Assembly: GCF_042685265.1 (NCBI RefSeq)
Contig: NZ_JBHUMX010000036.1
Length of the DNA stretch: 64,000 nt
Origin: Oceanobacillus_B kapialis
GTDB taxonomy: Bacteria; Bacillota; Bacilli; Bacillales; Amphibacillaceae
Strand: one strand, 5' to 3'
Of the stretch, positions 1-9,116 are shown piece by piece. The translations under genes and the position numbers were made by a program. How positions within the stretch are numbered: the stretch's first letter is position 1; the number at the start of each line of letters is the position of its first letter. Below the pieces are notes generated by a model that worked only from the letters and a program-made list of their open reading frames with translations, had not been told where the DNA came from and did no database searches.

Positions 1-114
1 ATTCCTCCTACATTGTTTATCGTGGTTGAAAACATTGTATCATAAGGAATTAATATGACCTTTTTTTATGTTCCTTTTTACACAATTATATAGACGTAAC
101 CAAATCAATTAAAT
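1..114. other. Left-edge intergenic stretch with an RBS for an off-window gene
   Basis: On the minus strand the extreme left end carries an AGGAGG-type ribosome binding site at positions 1-10. This suggests a minus-strand gene whose start lies just outside the window. The rest is AT-rich and lies immediately downstream of the yfkD-like gene. I see no gene in it. Confidence 0.4.
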
Positions 115-906
115 TTATCTCACATTATAAGAGAAAGAAACATGATCCTGTATAGGTATCCAGGCACCAATCCATTGTTTGGTTACATTTTTTACAACGA
201 GAGCCTTTTTAGATCCTTTTAACTGGATATATACTTCTCCAAACGTAACTTGTCCCTTTTCATTAACTGCGGGGGCATAGGAATCTAATGTGGCGTGCTT
301 TTCAGTCGGAACAGAGTAAGAGTTGTCTTTCTTCGTATTTTTACCAATAACAGTATGGTAAGCTAGCGGAAGCTTTGTTTTTTCTTTCGATTTAAGGAGC
401 ATCATTTTCTTAATATCATCTGGATTTGCGATTTTATTTGTTAATGCTCCTTTCACTTCCTTCTGTTCTTGCTGTACATAGTTCATATTCTGAGCTGTTT
501 CTCCACCTACATTATTTAATTCATTCTTATTAATCGGTTGATATTCCCAGTTAATAGTCGTCTCAAGAGACTCATAATTCAGTGGCCATCTGCCAATAAA
601 GACCATCCCACGATACCCAAGGGCGATTGGTGAGGGATTAATTGTTGATTCATTCAGCATTTTAATCAGCTCGGGGTTTTCAACTTTCACTTTTAAGCTA
701 TCTATTAACTCTTTTGTTAAATCACTTGGTTCCACTACTTCCTGATCTTCTGTAGCGTTAGGGAAAGTATTTTCCTTAGAAATCGTTAGCACATGACTCG
801 GGATCTTAAAGTCTTCTTTCTTTTCATTACTAAATCCACTAGATGGAAAAAGAAGTGTAAACACGCATAAGGTTACTAATAAGAAAACAACATTGCTTTT
901 TTTCAT
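115..906 (-). CDS. yfkD: YfkD-like secreted protein
   Basis: The 263-residue product has an N-terminal signal peptide (two Lys after Met, then a hydrophobic stretch of about 17 residues) and a soluble domain. The segment HVLTISKENTFPN near the mature N-terminus and the NPSPIALGYRG stretch match my memory of the YfkD family of Bacillus, whose biochemical role is unknown. An in-frame TTG at 969 would add 21 residues before the signal peptide. The ATG at 906 is preceded by a GAAGGGAC-type RBS and puts the basic residues at the N-terminus, so I choose it. The next gene upstream on the same strand encodes an OsmC protein. The mature protein is expected outside the membrane. The family assignment is from recognition, not alignment. 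Confidence 0.7.
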   Translation of the reverse strand: MKKSNVVFLLVTLCVFTLLFPSSGFSNEKKEDFKIPSHVLTISKENTFPNATEDQEVVEPSDLTKELIDSLKVKVENPELIKMLNESTINPSPIALGYRGMVFIGRWPLNYESLETTINWEYQPINKNELNNVGGETAQNMNYVQQEQKEVKGALTNKIANPDDIKKMMLLKSKEKTKLPLAYHTVIGKNTKKDNSYSVPTEKHATLDSYAPAVNEKGQVTFGEVYIQLKGSKKALVVKNVTKQWIGAWIPIQDHVSFSYNVR

Positions 907-975
907 TGATTTTATGTCCCTTCTTTTTCCTCTAGTTTTTTCGGACATAAAATTTTTATACCTATTCAAGCAGTT

Positions 976-1365
976 TTAGCTAAGTTCAACCGTATCAATT
1001 TGCTCTTCTATTGTAATACTGTTTTCAACGGAGCGTACCATGGAACAGTTTCTTCGAGCAATTTCCAAATTTTTATATAACTTCTCAGGGTCAAGACGAC
1101 GGCCTTTCACAACATAATGAAGGACAATCTTTTCAATCCGATTTGCCTCTTCAGGATTTCTTTCTACTTCCGCGTTAATTTGTAAATCCACAATTTCTGT
1201 GCGTTGCTTTTCTAAAATCTTGCGAAAAACAGATGCACTACAACCCGCTATCGAGGCAACCATAAGTTGAAAAGGTCTGTAGCCAAATTCCTCATTTCCT
1301 GATACATCCAGTTCTCCGTATGGAAGCTCTACTCTCATACCATTTTCTTTCAGATGAAATTCCAT
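976..1365 (-). CDS. OsmC/Ohr-family protein
   Basis: This 129-residue protein has the compact OsmC fold signature: an N-terminal strand pair, a central helix with Cys42 in the context AGCSAS, and a second Cys at about 107 in RRNCSMV. Those two cysteines are the peroxidatic and resolving positions in OsmC/Ohr hydroperoxide reductases, so thiol-dependent reduction of organic hydroperoxides in the cytoplasm is plausible. It could equally be one of the less defined OsmC relatives. A clean AGGAGG RBS lies 7 bases before the ATG. It is transcribed ahead of the yfkD-like gene with a 69-bp gap, so the two may be co-transcribed. Confidence 0.8.
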   Translation of the reverse strand: MEFHLKENGMRVELPYGELDVSGNEEFGYRPFQLMVASIAGCSASVFRKILEKQRTEIVDLQINAEVERNPEEANRIEKIVLHYVVKGRRLDPEKLYKNLEIARRNCSMVRSVENSITIEEQIDTVELS

Positions 1366-1502
1366 TTGAAACCCTCCTATTTAATCCTTTGTATACTATA
1401 ACCTTAATTCAATTTTACATAACCTTCAAAAATCTGTAACGATTGACGATTGCCAAAAAAGACATTAAATTGAATAAAGAAATTAAAATGAAGGAGAACA
1501 AC

Positions 1503-2666
1503 ATGGTTTCAGCTAATACACGATTTTGGATATTAATTGCACTCGTAACGATTTCAGGGTTTTCACAGGGGATGCTGCTTCCACTCTTAGCTATTATTCT
1601 TGAGCAAAATGAGGTTTCCTCCTCAATAAATGGCCTTCATGCCACAGGGCTTTATGTTGGTGTTTTACTTGCATCGCCGTTCATGGAGAAACCAATGCGC
1701 AAATTAGGATTTAAGCCAATTATCGTTATTGGAGGATTGCTTGTTTTTGCATCCTTAGCTTTCTTTCCGTTATGGCAGTCTCTTTGGTTCTGGTTTGTGC
1801 TACGTATGATGGTAGGAATTGGTGATCAAATGCTTCACTTTGGAACACAAACATGGATTACGACAACTGCCTCTAAAGAATCCCGTGGTCGTAGCATTGC
1901 TTATTATGGTATGTTTTTCGGGTTAGGATTTGCTCTTGGTCCATTAATGACAAGGCTTCTATCCATCCATGAGGCACTTCCCTTTTTTGTTTCAGCTGGG
2001 CTTAGCATGATCGTATGGTCCCTTATGTTGTTTGTACGCAACATGTGGCCAGCAGATGATTATGAATCTGGGAGTGGTAATAGCTCCATTAAACGTTTTA
2101 TCCAAACTGGAAAAATAGCGTGGGTTGCTTTGCTTCCCGGTTTTGGCTATGGTTTCCTTGAAGCAACCTTACATAGTATTTTTCCTGTTTACGGATTAAG
2201 AATAGGCCATGATGTCGATATCTTATCATTACTTATCCCTTGCTTTGCGATTGGTAGTTTAATTACACAGCTTCCACTTGGAATACTAAGTGACCGAGTT
2301 GGCCGAAAAAACATATTGCTTTTCGTACTTATTGGTGGAATTGCTTGCTTTATCTTTGCAGCATTCTTGGAGACCTCTGTTATTGCGTTATTTATTTTAT
2401 TTACACTTGCTGGAATGTTCGTTGGTTCCCTATTCTCTTTAGGCATTTCTTATATGACAGATTTATTGCCAAGTAATTTGTTACCAGCTGGTAACCTGAT
2501 GATTGGGATCACTTTCAGCCTTGGCAGTATTAGCGGTCCATTCCTTGGTGGCTTGTACGTCGAGTTTTTCCCAGGGCTGTCCTTTTTCTACCTAATAGGG
2601 CTCATGCTTATCCTTGTACTTGCAGCAATTTACTTCAAACGAGACAAACAAACCGCAACACCTTAG
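1503..2666 (+). CDS. MFS transporter (YfkF-like efflux permease)
   Basis: The product is a 12-helix major facilitator superfamily protein of 387 residues. The loop between helices 2 and 3 and the mid-protein loop GILSDRVGRKN carry MFS motif A, the latter in the second half. The reading frame is open from a TTG at 1443, but AAGGAG at 1491-1496 sits six bases before the ATG at 1503, which also starts just ahead of the first membrane helix. I therefore choose 1503. Its neighbourhood (YfkD-like, BrkB/YfkH-like) resembles the B. subtilis yfk region, where yfkF is an MFS exporter, so it is probably that orthologue. The substrate cannot be read from the sequence; drug or sugar-phosphate efflux are both possible. 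Confidence 0.8.
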   Translation: MVSANTRFWILIALVTISGFSQGMLLPLLAIILEQNEVSSSINGLHATGLYVGVLLASPFMEKPMRKLGFKPIIVIGGLLVFASLAFFPLWQSLWFWFVLRMMVGIGDQMLHFGTQTWITTTASKESRGRSIAYYGMFFGLGFALGPLMTRLLSIHEALPFFVSAGLSMIVWSLMLFVRNMWPADDYESGSGNSSIKRFIQTGKIAWVALLPGFGYGFLEATLHSIFPVYGLRIGHDVDILSLLIPCFAIGSLITQLPLGILSDRVGRKNILLFVLIGGIACFIFAAFLETSVIALFILFTLAGMFVGSLFSLGISYMTDLLPSNLLPAGNLMIGITFSLGSISGPFLGGLYVEFFPGLSFFYLIGLMLILVLAAIYFKRDKQTATP

Positions 2667-2693
2667 TTAATAAAGCTACTATATCTTCTTTGC

Positions 2694-2731
2694 AAAAAAG
2701 CCTTATGGAACCAGGTCCATAAGGCTTTTCT
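2694..2731. terminator. Bidirectional terminator between convergent genes
   Basis: An inverted repeat AGCCTTATGGA / TCCATAAGGCT with a 6-nt loop is flanked by A-runs on the left and T-runs on the right. It can terminate both the MFS gene (+) and the ABC permease gene (-). Confidence 0.85.
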
Positions 2732-2750
2732 CACTTTAATAGCGAATTCC

Positions 2751-3434
2751 CTAAACAAACCGGCTGTACCTTTTTTCCAAACGATCTTGAAAGAACGAAA
2801 TCAAGATACATACAGGCCAGTATATAAGCGCGACAAGTATGTACATAGTCATCGCATCAAATTCTCTACCTGCTACAATTTGTGTTTTTTGGAACAGCTC
2901 TGGCACTGTTATTACTGCTGCTAGGGATGTTGCTTTCACAATATCCATAAACACGTTTGTTAGTGGTGGAATAGCAATGCGCGTCGCCTGCGGGAGAATA
3001 ATGATCCGCAATGTCTTAAAATATGGCATGTTAAGCGCTCGTGCTGATTCCCATTGCCCATGGTCAATACTGTTTAAAGAGGAACGGTCAATTTCCGCTA
3101 TATAAGCAGCGCTATTTAACCCAAACCCTACACAGGCGGCGACCATTGCTGTAAATTCTATACCCACTACTGGCAAGCCAAAATAAAGGATAAATAAAAA
3201 GACTAGAATTGGTGTACCACGCATGAAGGAAATATAAATCCTTGCAGGCCATCGTAAAATAAGACGATTAGATCCTCTGGCAAGCGCAAGAAAAAGCCCT
3301 AAAACAAGCCCAACCCCCATGCTTATAAACGAGATAAGCATGGTTGCTGGCAAACCACTTAATACAAAGGGAAGGCTCTCCCATGCTAGTACCGGATCAA
3401 ACAACCCACCAAAATCAAAACCACCTAAGTTCAT
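2751..3434 (-). CDS. Amino-acid ABC transporter permease (His/Glu/cystine family)
   Basis: The 227-residue membrane protein has about five hydrophobic helices and the EAA loop of polar amino-acid permeases, HGQWESARALNM followed by ILPQA at about residues 125-150. That loop contacts the ATPase in HisM/GlnP/TcyB-type importers. It follows the binding-protein gene by 12 bp and has its own AAGGAG RBS, so the two form an operon. No ATP-binding subunit gene is present in the window. The importer must borrow an ATPase encoded elsewhere, or the operon has lost it. Substrate is probably a polar amino acid or cystine; this is inferred from family only. Confidence 0.88.
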   Translation of the reverse strand: MNLGGFDFGGLFDPVLAWESLPFVLSGLPATMLISFISMGVGLVLGLFLALARGSNRLILRWPARIYISFMRGTPILVFLFILYFGLPVVGIEFTAMVAACVGFGLNSAAYIAEIDRSSLNSIDHGQWESARALNMPYFKTLRIIILPQATRIAIPPLTNVFMDIVKATSLAAVITVPELFQKTQIVAGREFDAMTMYILVALIYWPVCILISFFQDRLEKRYSRFV

Positions 3435-3446
3435 AATAAATTCTCC

Positions 3447-4325
3447 TTATAGATCAAGGCCTTCAATTTCTTGTATTTCTTCTGTTGGTTTCTGTGATGC
3501 ATCTTCCTTATAAAACTTCTCAGCTAACTCTGTAAGTGTACCATCTTCTCGCATTGCTGTTAGCGCCTTGTTTATTTCTTCTGTTAACTTATCCGCATCC
3601 TTTGGCATTACGATTGCTTGCTCTGTTGGATGGAATTTTAGGTCTGGATGTAAATGGATATCAAAATCTGGGAAGCCTGCAACACCAAATTTAGATAAAA
3701 AGTAGTCATTTACAATAACATCTGTTCTGCCATTGTGAACGTCACGCAAATAAGCTTCGTTCGGGGCGTTACCATATGTTTTTATTTCCGCACCGAAATG
3801 TTCAGCAATTTGACTGTAGATCGTTGTTGCGCCACCACCTGCTATTTTACCTTCAAGATCCTCAAGAGATTCAATTCCAGAGTTATCTTCTTTTCTTACA
3901 ACCATGGTAGAATATGAATATTTATATGGCTCACTAAAGTTGAATTCTTCTTTCCGTTTATCTGTCGCTTCAATATCATTTGCAGCAACATCAATACGTC
4001 CACTTTTTACAGCTGGAAGCATACCATCAATCCCCAAAATTTCAAACGATACATCCAGATTAAGACGCTTAGCAACTTCACGCATTATTTCTACGTCATA
4101 GCCTGTTAGCTGATCCTGACTTTCTTCTTCCCCATCGTAAAATGATGCAGCTAATAATGTACCAGAAGTTCCTACTACCAATTCACCGGACTCTTGGATT
4201 TCATCCCATCTTTCATCTGTACTACCTGTTTCATTGTTACTGTTTTCTTCATTATCTTCTGTCCCGCAAGCACTTAAGAAAACCATAACAGCAACAAATG
4301 AAAGCATTAACAATACTTTCTTCAT
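3447..4325 (-). CDS. Amino-acid ABC transporter substrate-binding lipoprotein
   Basis: The 292-residue protein begins with a lipoprotein signal ending in the lipobox LSAC (Cys20), followed by an acidic Asn/Glu-rich linker. The body is a SBP_bac_3 periplasmic-binding fold: GTSGT near residue 55, GYDVEIMREVAKRL, then the GKIAGGGATT hinge segment. Proteins of this family bind polar amino acids or cystine at the outer face of the membrane and deliver them to the cognate permease, which is the next gene. A promoter candidate lies about 40 bp upstream. The closest described relatives by eye are TcyA/GlnH-type proteins; the ligand is not determined. Confidence 0.88.
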   Translation of the reverse strand: MKKVLLMLSFVAVMVFLSACGTEDNEENSNNETGSTDERWDEIQESGELVVGTSGTLLAASFYDGEEESQDQLTGYDVEIMREVAKRLNLDVSFEILGIDGMLPAVKSGRIDVAANDIEATDKRKEEFNFSEPYKYSYSTMVVRKEDNSGIESLEDLEGKIAGGGATTIYSQIAEHFGAEIKTYGNAPNEAYLRDVHNGRTDVIVNDYFLSKFGVAGFPDFDIHLHPDLKFHPTEQAIVMPKDADKLTEEINKALTAMREDGTLTELAEKFYKEDASQKPTEEIQEIEGLDL

Positions 4326-4365
4326 AATTCCCCACCTCTATTGTTATATTTAAAAATATATTTAG

Positions 4366-4394
4366 ATTGTAACAGGTATAACAGATAATTTCAA
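4366..4394 (-). promoter_or_regulatory. SigA-type promoter of the amino-acid ABC operon
   Basis: On the minus strand TTGAAA (4394-4389) and TACAAT (4371-4366) are separated by exactly 17 bp, close to the SigA consensus and about 40 bp before the binding-protein start codon. Confidence 0.6.
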
Positions 4395-4468
4395 AATTAA
4401 ATTTTTAGTTTTATTTTTTTACGTTAAGAATTGAGGCTATTATCTCACTTTGCTTGTAGCTTTATACA

Positions 4469-4503
4469 AAAAACAGTGAGGTTGTTGAGAACCTCACTGT
4501 TTA
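4469..4503 (-). terminator. Terminator of the BrkB-like gene
   Basis: The stem AAACAGTGAGGTT / AACCTCACTGTTT with a 6-nt loop is followed on the minus strand by a T-run. It lies downstream of the BrkB-like gene. Confidence 0.85.
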
Positions 4504-4559
4504 AAGAGCAGATCATATTATTTTATTTCTAATTTTAAACCGTTGGATAACACTATTGC

Positions 4560-5381
4560 TTATTTATGCAGTCTTTTTTCCCGAATATAGGCGTTAAGAA
4601 CGCCTCCAGCCATAATTATAATACCTGACAGATAAAACCAAATCATGAGCACAATTACGGTTCCTAAGCTTCCATAGGTAGCTGAGTAATTTCCAGCAGT
4701 AGTTACATAAAAGGAAAAACCTAGCGAAGCAAGCTGCCATAACAATGTAGCAAAGAGAGCTCCCCAAATCGTATTTTTAAAATATACCCGTAAATTCGGT
4801 GCAAGCTTATACAAGGCAACCAATACAATAAAAATCACTACGGAAGAAACAATCCAACGCAGTCCTTGCCATACGACTATAAAGCTTTCTGATAAGCCGA
4901 CAAATGAGAATAAGTACATGCCGATCATACGTCCGAAAATAGGTAAAAGGAATGCAATTAAAATGACTAGTACCATGGCGATAGTAAGAACAATCGCAAT
5001 TAATCGCGAGACAATAAAGGAACGATTCTCCTCGACACTATACGCGATATTAAAGCCTCTCATAATGGCGTTTACCCCATTTGATGCCGCCCAAAGTGTT
5101 GCAATAAAACCAAATGATAATAGTCCACCATTCTGATCTGCAAGCAACTGACTAACATTTGTACTAATTAAATCAACAATTTGGGGTGGTGCATAGGTGC
5201 GGATTGTATCGAGTATAGCAATATCATCAAAAGGCAAATAACCAACCAAAGTCAAAAGAAACAACAGAAAAGGAAACAACGATAACAGGAAGAAATATGC
5301 CAACTGTGCCGCTAAACCAAACACGTCCACTTCTTCAAACTTGGCATATATTTCTTTAACAAAGTTAGGTACTTTGTTCAC
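4560..5381 (-). CDS. YihY/BrkB-family inner membrane protein (YfkH-like)
   Basis: The 273-residue integral membrane protein has about six hydrophobic segments. It carries the family features AAQLAYFFLLSLFPF at the first helix, a long central membrane region, and GSLGTVIVLMIWFYLSGII near the C-terminus. The family was once annotated ribonuclease BN or virulence factor BrkB; both names are misleading and the real function is not known. B. subtilis YfkH is the likely counterpart, given the yfkD-like and MFS neighbours. The YtxH-like gene lies 30 bp upstream on the same strand, so the two are probably co-transcribed. Confidence 0.85.
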   Translation of the reverse strand: MNKVPNFVKEIYAKFEEVDVFGLAAQLAYFFLLSLFPFLLFLLTLVGYLPFDDIAILDTIRTYAPPQIVDLISTNVSQLLADQNGGLLSFGFIATLWAASNGVNAIMRGFNIAYSVEENRSFIVSRLIAIVLTIAMVLVILIAFLLPIFGRMIGMYLFSFVGLSESFIVVWQGLRWIVSSVVIFIVLVALYKLAPNLRVYFKNTIWGALFATLLWQLASLGFSFYVTTAGNYSATYGSLGTVIVLMIWFYLSGIIIMAGGVLNAYIREKRLHK

Positions 5382-5411
5382 GTAGACACACTCCTATACG
5401 AACAGTCATCC

Positions 5412-5708
5412 CTACTCTATTCTGTTTGTTTCATTTCTATTCGTATATTTTTTTAAAGTTGTTTCTACTTGTTCCAATGCATTTATCGTGCTTTGTGCTC
5501 CACTACTGAAGTTTTGATTAAATGTATCAAAAGCTACTCTTACTTTTCTTACTGCATCAGACGGATTGTGAAGCACTGATTGTGTCCCTGATTTAAAGGA
5601 CGCTAATTTCATTCGGGAATAATGACGAGTCTCCCGATCAAATAAGGTAATTGCCCCTCCGACAAGTGCCCCAATTAATACTCCGAATACTAGTTTTCGA
5701 TTACCCAT
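5412..5708 (-). CDS. YtxH-like small membrane-anchored protein
   Basis: The chosen ATG at 5708 has a GGAGAG RBS nine bases upstream and gives 98 residues; a longer frame open to 5822 lacks such a site. The protein starts with NRKLVFGVLIGALVGGAITLFD, a glycine-rich single membrane span typical of YtxH-domain proteins, followed by a basic, helix-prone tail. YtxH-like proteins are small general-stress or cell-envelope proteins of unknown mechanism. It precedes the BrkB-like gene in the same direction. The assignment rests on the N-terminal glycine-rich helix and on size. Confidence 0.65.
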   Translation of the reverse strand: MGNRKLVFGVLIGALVGGAITLFDRETRHYSRMKLASFKSGTQSVLHNPSDAVRKVRVAFDTFNQNFSSGAQSTINALEQVETTLKKYTNRNETNRIE

Positions 5709-5965
5709 TTTGTTTCTCTCCTTTTTCTTTATGTAGTCCAGAGCTCTTAATAGCTTTCCCAAATCTTTATATCTTAAGAGCATCTCCAATAATATCTTTA
5801 TTATAAGCAACTTACCAATCACTAATCAACGATTAGCTGTTCAGAAAAATCAGCAACCCCCAGTTATAAAACTTAAAACAATATTGATAACTATTAATTG
5901 GAACTAGGAAAAAGAGGAGAATATTGCACTAATTGACATAAGAAGTCTATTATTTCATAAAACAC

Positions 5966-5994
5966 TTGACTTAAATTTTCTTAATATTTAATAT
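5966..5994 (+). promoter_or_regulatory. Promoter of the AGCS symporter gene
   Basis: TTGACT at 5966-5971 and TAATAT at 5989-5994 are spaced by 17 bp in a very AT-rich stretch about 30 bp before the GTG start. A second match, TTGACA at 5935-5940, lies further upstream. Confidence 0.5.
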
Positions 5995-6021
5995 AATACA
6001 ATAACAGGGGGAGGGGTTAAA

Positions 6022-7383
6022 GTGGAGGATATCATTAGTTCCATAAGTAATATTGTATGGGGTCCACCAATGCTTATATTAATCGTTGGTGCCGGCCTAT
6101 ATTTAACGCTGCGTCTTGGCTTCTTACAATTTCGAACATTACCTTATGCGTTAAAATTAGCATTCAGTCCAGCACGCCAGGACAAGAAATCCCAAGGGGA
6201 CATTAGCCACTATCAGGCGCTTACTACTGCCATGGCAGCTACGGTCGGAACAGGAAACATTGTTGGGGTAGCGACGGCTGTTGTGTTAGGTGGCCCTGGT
6301 GCAGTGTTATGGATGTGGGTTACAGCGCTTTTAGGAATGGCAACGAAATATGCAGAAGCCATCCTTGCTGTTAAGTATCGGGTAGTCAACAGTAAAGGCG
6401 AAATTTCCGGTGGACCGATGTATTATTTAGAAAAAGGATTGAAAGCAAAATGGCTCGGCGTCTTATTTGCCATTTTTGGATCATGTGCTGCGTTTGGGAT
6501 CGGCAACATGGTACAATCCAATTCTGTTTCAAAAGCGATGTCAGATTCCTTTAATGTTCCAACATGGGTAACTGGCCTGATCCTCATGCTTTTAGTTGGT
6601 CTGGTTATATTAGGAGGAATAAAAAGCATCGGAAAAGTTACCTCATTTTTCGTACCAATCATGGCAGCTTTTTACGTTTTAAGTGGACTTGTTATTATGG
6701 TTTTAAACTTCGATATTGTGCCACAAGCAATTGGAACAATTTTTAATGATGCCTTTACAGGAAGCGCGATTGGTGGTGGACTCCTCGGAACGGTTATTCG
6801 CTACGGGGTAGCGCGTGGGGTATTTTCAAATGAAGCCGGGCTTGGTTCTGCGCCTATTGCGGCGGCTGCTGCGAAGACAGATTTACCGGGAAGACAGGCA
6901 CTTGTTTCCATGACACAGGTTTTTATTGATACAATTATTGTTTGTTCTGTTACCGGGATTACAATTGTAATGGCAGACATGTATGGGGGCGGCCTAGAGG
7001 GTGGCGATCTAACCTCCGCTTCTTTTGCTGCATTCCTTGGTGATACAGGAGGCTACATTGTTACGATCGGCATTGTGTTATTCGCTTTTTCTACTTTAGT
7101 AGGCTGGTCTTACTACGGAGAAAAATGTTTCTCATACCTATTCAGTGATAAGGCAATTCCATACTACCGTGTGGTCTTTGTGCTTGCCGTCATGTACGGG
7201 GCACTGGAGGAGTTAAGTGTCGTCTTTGGCATCTCTGATATTATGAATGCCCTTATGGCAGCACCAAACTTAATCGGTTTAATTGGTTTATCTGGAGTCG
7301 TTGTCTATGAAACGAAGCGATTTCTTAAAGTCGCCAAAGAAGAGAAAAATCAAAGTAAAGAAAGAAAAGCACGGATTGGATAG
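6022..7383 (+). CDS. AGCS family sodium/alanine or glutamine symporter
   Basis: The 453-residue protein has about ten membrane helices and the AGCS signature: ATVGTGNIVGVATAV near residue 75, GGPGAVLWMW, then KYAEAILAVKYR. It also has GVARGVFSNEAGLGSAPIA near residue 265. Family members import alanine, glycine or glutamine with Na+. The start is GTG at 6022 with a GAGGGG RBS. A glutaminase gene lies 0.7 kb away on the other strand. B. subtilis pairs glutaminase with the AGCS glutamine carrier GlnT, so glutamine is a reasonable substrate guess; the alternative is AlsT-type alanine transport. It is monocistronic, closed by a strong hairpin. Confidence 0.88.
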   Translation: MEDIISSISNIVWGPPMLILIVGAGLYLTLRLGFLQFRTLPYALKLAFSPARQDKKSQGDISHYQALTTAMAATVGTGNIVGVATAVVLGGPGAVLWMWVTALLGMATKYAEAILAVKYRVVNSKGEISGGPMYYLEKGLKAKWLGVLFAIFGSCAAFGIGNMVQSNSVSKAMSDSFNVPTWVTGLILMLLVGLVILGGIKSIGKVTSFFVPIMAAFYVLSGLVIMVLNFDIVPQAIGTIFNDAFTGSAIGGGLLGTVIRYGVARGVFSNEAGLGSAPIAAAAAKTDLPGRQALVSMTQVFIDTIIVCSVTGITIVMADMYGGGLEGGDLTSASFAAFLGDTGGYIVTIGIVLFAFSTLVGWSYYGEKCFSYLFSDKAIPYYRVVFVLAVMYGALEELSVVFGISDIMNALMAAPNLIGLIGLSGVVVYETKRFLKVAKEEKNQSKERKARIG

Positions 7384-7420
7384 AAGAGGAGAGCTTAGTA
7401 TGGCTCTCCTCTTCTTTTAT
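7383..7420 (+). terminator. Terminator after the AGCS symporter
   Basis: The stem AGAGGAGAGC / GCTCTCCTCT with an 8-nt loop is followed by TCTTTT. It starts directly behind the stop codon. Confidence 0.85.
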
Positions 7421-7430
7421 ACGCTGATAT

Positions 7431-8099
7431 TTATGCAAGTGGTGCAACACAGGCTTCATCATTGTTTTTAGCTGTATTGACATAAGTAGATACATTATAA
7501 GCATCAAGATCATCTACTTCAATATTTTTAAGAAAAGCATGCATGGAGGCAGGATTCTCTGTCTGCGGGAGGATCCATTCAGCTTCTTTATCCTTTGGCA
7601 AAATTATTGGCATACGATGGTGGATTTCCTGCATAAAAGGGTTCGCTTCCTTTGTTAAAACCGTGCAGGTGAAAAGCTCTTTTCCCCCCTGCTCCCACTT
7701 ATCCCACAATCCGGCGAAAGCAAAAAGGCTGCGATCTTTTAAGCGAATCCGCTTTGGTTGTTTTCCATGTTCATTCTTTTGCCATTCAAAAAAACTATCC
7801 GCAACGATTAAACAACGCTTTTTAGCCATAAGCTTTTTAAAGCTTGGCTTTTCATGAGCTGTTTCACTCCGAGCATTAATCATTTTATAGCCAATCTTTT
7901 CATCTTCAGCCCAAGATGGCACTAGTCCCCACCTTAAATAGCCGGCACGTTTTTTCTTCCCATCATGTATGATAGCAAGCACATTTTGACCAGGTGCAAT
8001 GTTGAAGCTCTGTCCATAATTATCTATTCTGTCCTGTTCCAAATCGAAAGTTCTTAAGACCTCAAGTTCATCCGCAAGCATCGTATACCGTCCACACAT
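7431..8099 (-). CDS. SOS response-associated peptidase (HMCES/YedK family)
   Basis: The 222-residue protein begins MCGRYTM, so Cys2 becomes the N-terminal residue after Met removal. That cysteine forms a thiazolidine crosslink with abasic sites in single-stranded DNA in HMCES/YedK. The other conserved catalytic elements are visible: the Asn in MINARSET, the Glu in SFFEWQ, and the His in HHRMPIIL. Role: shielding abasic sites during replication in the cytoplasm. It lies 21 bp downstream of the glutaminase gene on the same strand; co-transcription is possible but a functional link is not obvious. No LexA-type operator was found next to it. Confidence 0.92.
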   Translation of the reverse strand: MCGRYTMLADELEVLRTFDLEQDRIDNYGQSFNIAPGQNVLAIIHDGKKKRAGYLRWGLVPSWAEDEKIGYKMINARSETAHEKPSFKKLMAKKRCLIVADSFFEWQKNEHGKQPKRIRLKDRSLFAFAGLWDKWEQGGKELFTCTVLTKEANPFMQEIHHRMPIILPKDKEAEWILPQTENPASMHAFLKNIEVDDLDAYNVSTYVNTAKNNDEACVAPLA

Positions 8100-8120
8100 A
8101 ATCCATCCTCCTTTTACTAC

Positions 8121-9116
8121 CTAGAATATACTTAGATCCCACTGTGTTGCAATATGTCTGAGCAACCTAATTCCTGCTGTACTATTTCCCTTGCTATCCA
8201 AGGCCGGTCCGTAAACCGCCATCCCACAACCATCCATAAATGGCAGGGGTTCATTTCGCACACGTGGTGGGGACACGGCAATTATCCCACCAGAAACCCC
8301 ACTTTTCGCAGGAATGCCGACATATGCCGCGAACTTCCCGGAAGCATCGTACATGCCACATGTCAGCATGAGAGCCTTCGCGAGACGAGCAACCTGTCTT
8401 GGAATAAAATGTTCCTCCGAATCAGGATCTTTTCCATCATTTGCAAGAATTAATCCAATCCGAGCTAAATCATCAATCGTTACCTCAAGGGAGCATTGTT
8501 TAAAATACGTATCAAGTGTAACCTCAATATCTGATTCCAAAAATCCTGTTTCCAATAAATAATAACCTATTGCCTTGTTCCGTGTTGAAGTCTCCCGTTC
8601 AGACTCATAGACTTCTAGGTTTATGTTCGGTCGATGACCAAGTATTTTCTCCATTAAAGTAAGGAGCGGATCCAATTTTTCTTCAGAAGTCTCCCCACAC
8701 AGCATGGAAGATACCGTAATGGCTCCTGCGTTTACTAATGGATTAAATGGTTTTTTTAACTGTTTCATTTCCAAATGCATGATGGAATTAAAGGCTTCCC
8801 CTGTTGGCTCTACGTCTACCTTATCCAACATATAGGCGACACCTCTCTCCATACAAGCAACGATAAAACTAAGTACTTTGGAAATACTTTGTATCGTAAA
8901 TTTGACGTCTACATCCCCAGATCGTATCTTCATTCCATGCATGCCAATAATCGAAATCCCAAGATGATCCTGCTTCGCTTCCTTCAGTGCTGGTATGTAT
9001 GAGGCAACCTCTCCTTCTGAGGTATGCTTCCTATAAAAAGAAACCCAATCATCCACATATTCTTGTAGCCATTTCTGTGACATCCCCGTATTCCAATTCA
9101 CTGCTCCCTGTACCAT
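8121..9116 (-). CDS. glsA: Glutaminase (serine-dependent)
   Basis: The 331-residue protein hydrolyses glutamine to glutamate and ammonia. It shows the beta-lactamase-like glutaminase features: catalytic S77-I-S-K80 in FTIQSISKVLSF, then PFNPLVNAGAI at about 125-135 and the C-terminal segment GIPAKSGVSGGI. Length is typical of GlsA (about 305-330). The ATG at 9116 has GGAGG eight bases upstream, supporting this start over an internal ATG. The neighbouring AGCS symporter may supply glutamine. A 21-bp repeat array begins about 145 bp upstream, so the promoter must lie in the short stretch between or inside the array; I did not find a convincing one. Confidence 0.93.
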   Translation of the reverse strand: MVQGAVNWNTGMSQKWLQEYVDDWVSFYRKHTSEGEVASYIPALKEAKQDHLGISIIGMHGMKIRSGDVDVKFTIQSISKVLSFIVACMERGVAYMLDKVDVEPTGEAFNSIMHLEMKQLKKPFNPLVNAGAITVSSMLCGETSEEKLDPLLTLMEKILGHRPNINLEVYESERETSTRNKAIGYYLLETGFLESDIEVTLDTYFKQCSLEVTIDDLARIGLILANDGKDPDSEEHFIPRQVARLAKALMLTCGMYDASGKFAAYVGIPAKSGVSGGIIAVSPPRVRNEPLPFMDGCGMAVYGPALDSKGNSTAGIRLLRHIATQWDLSIF

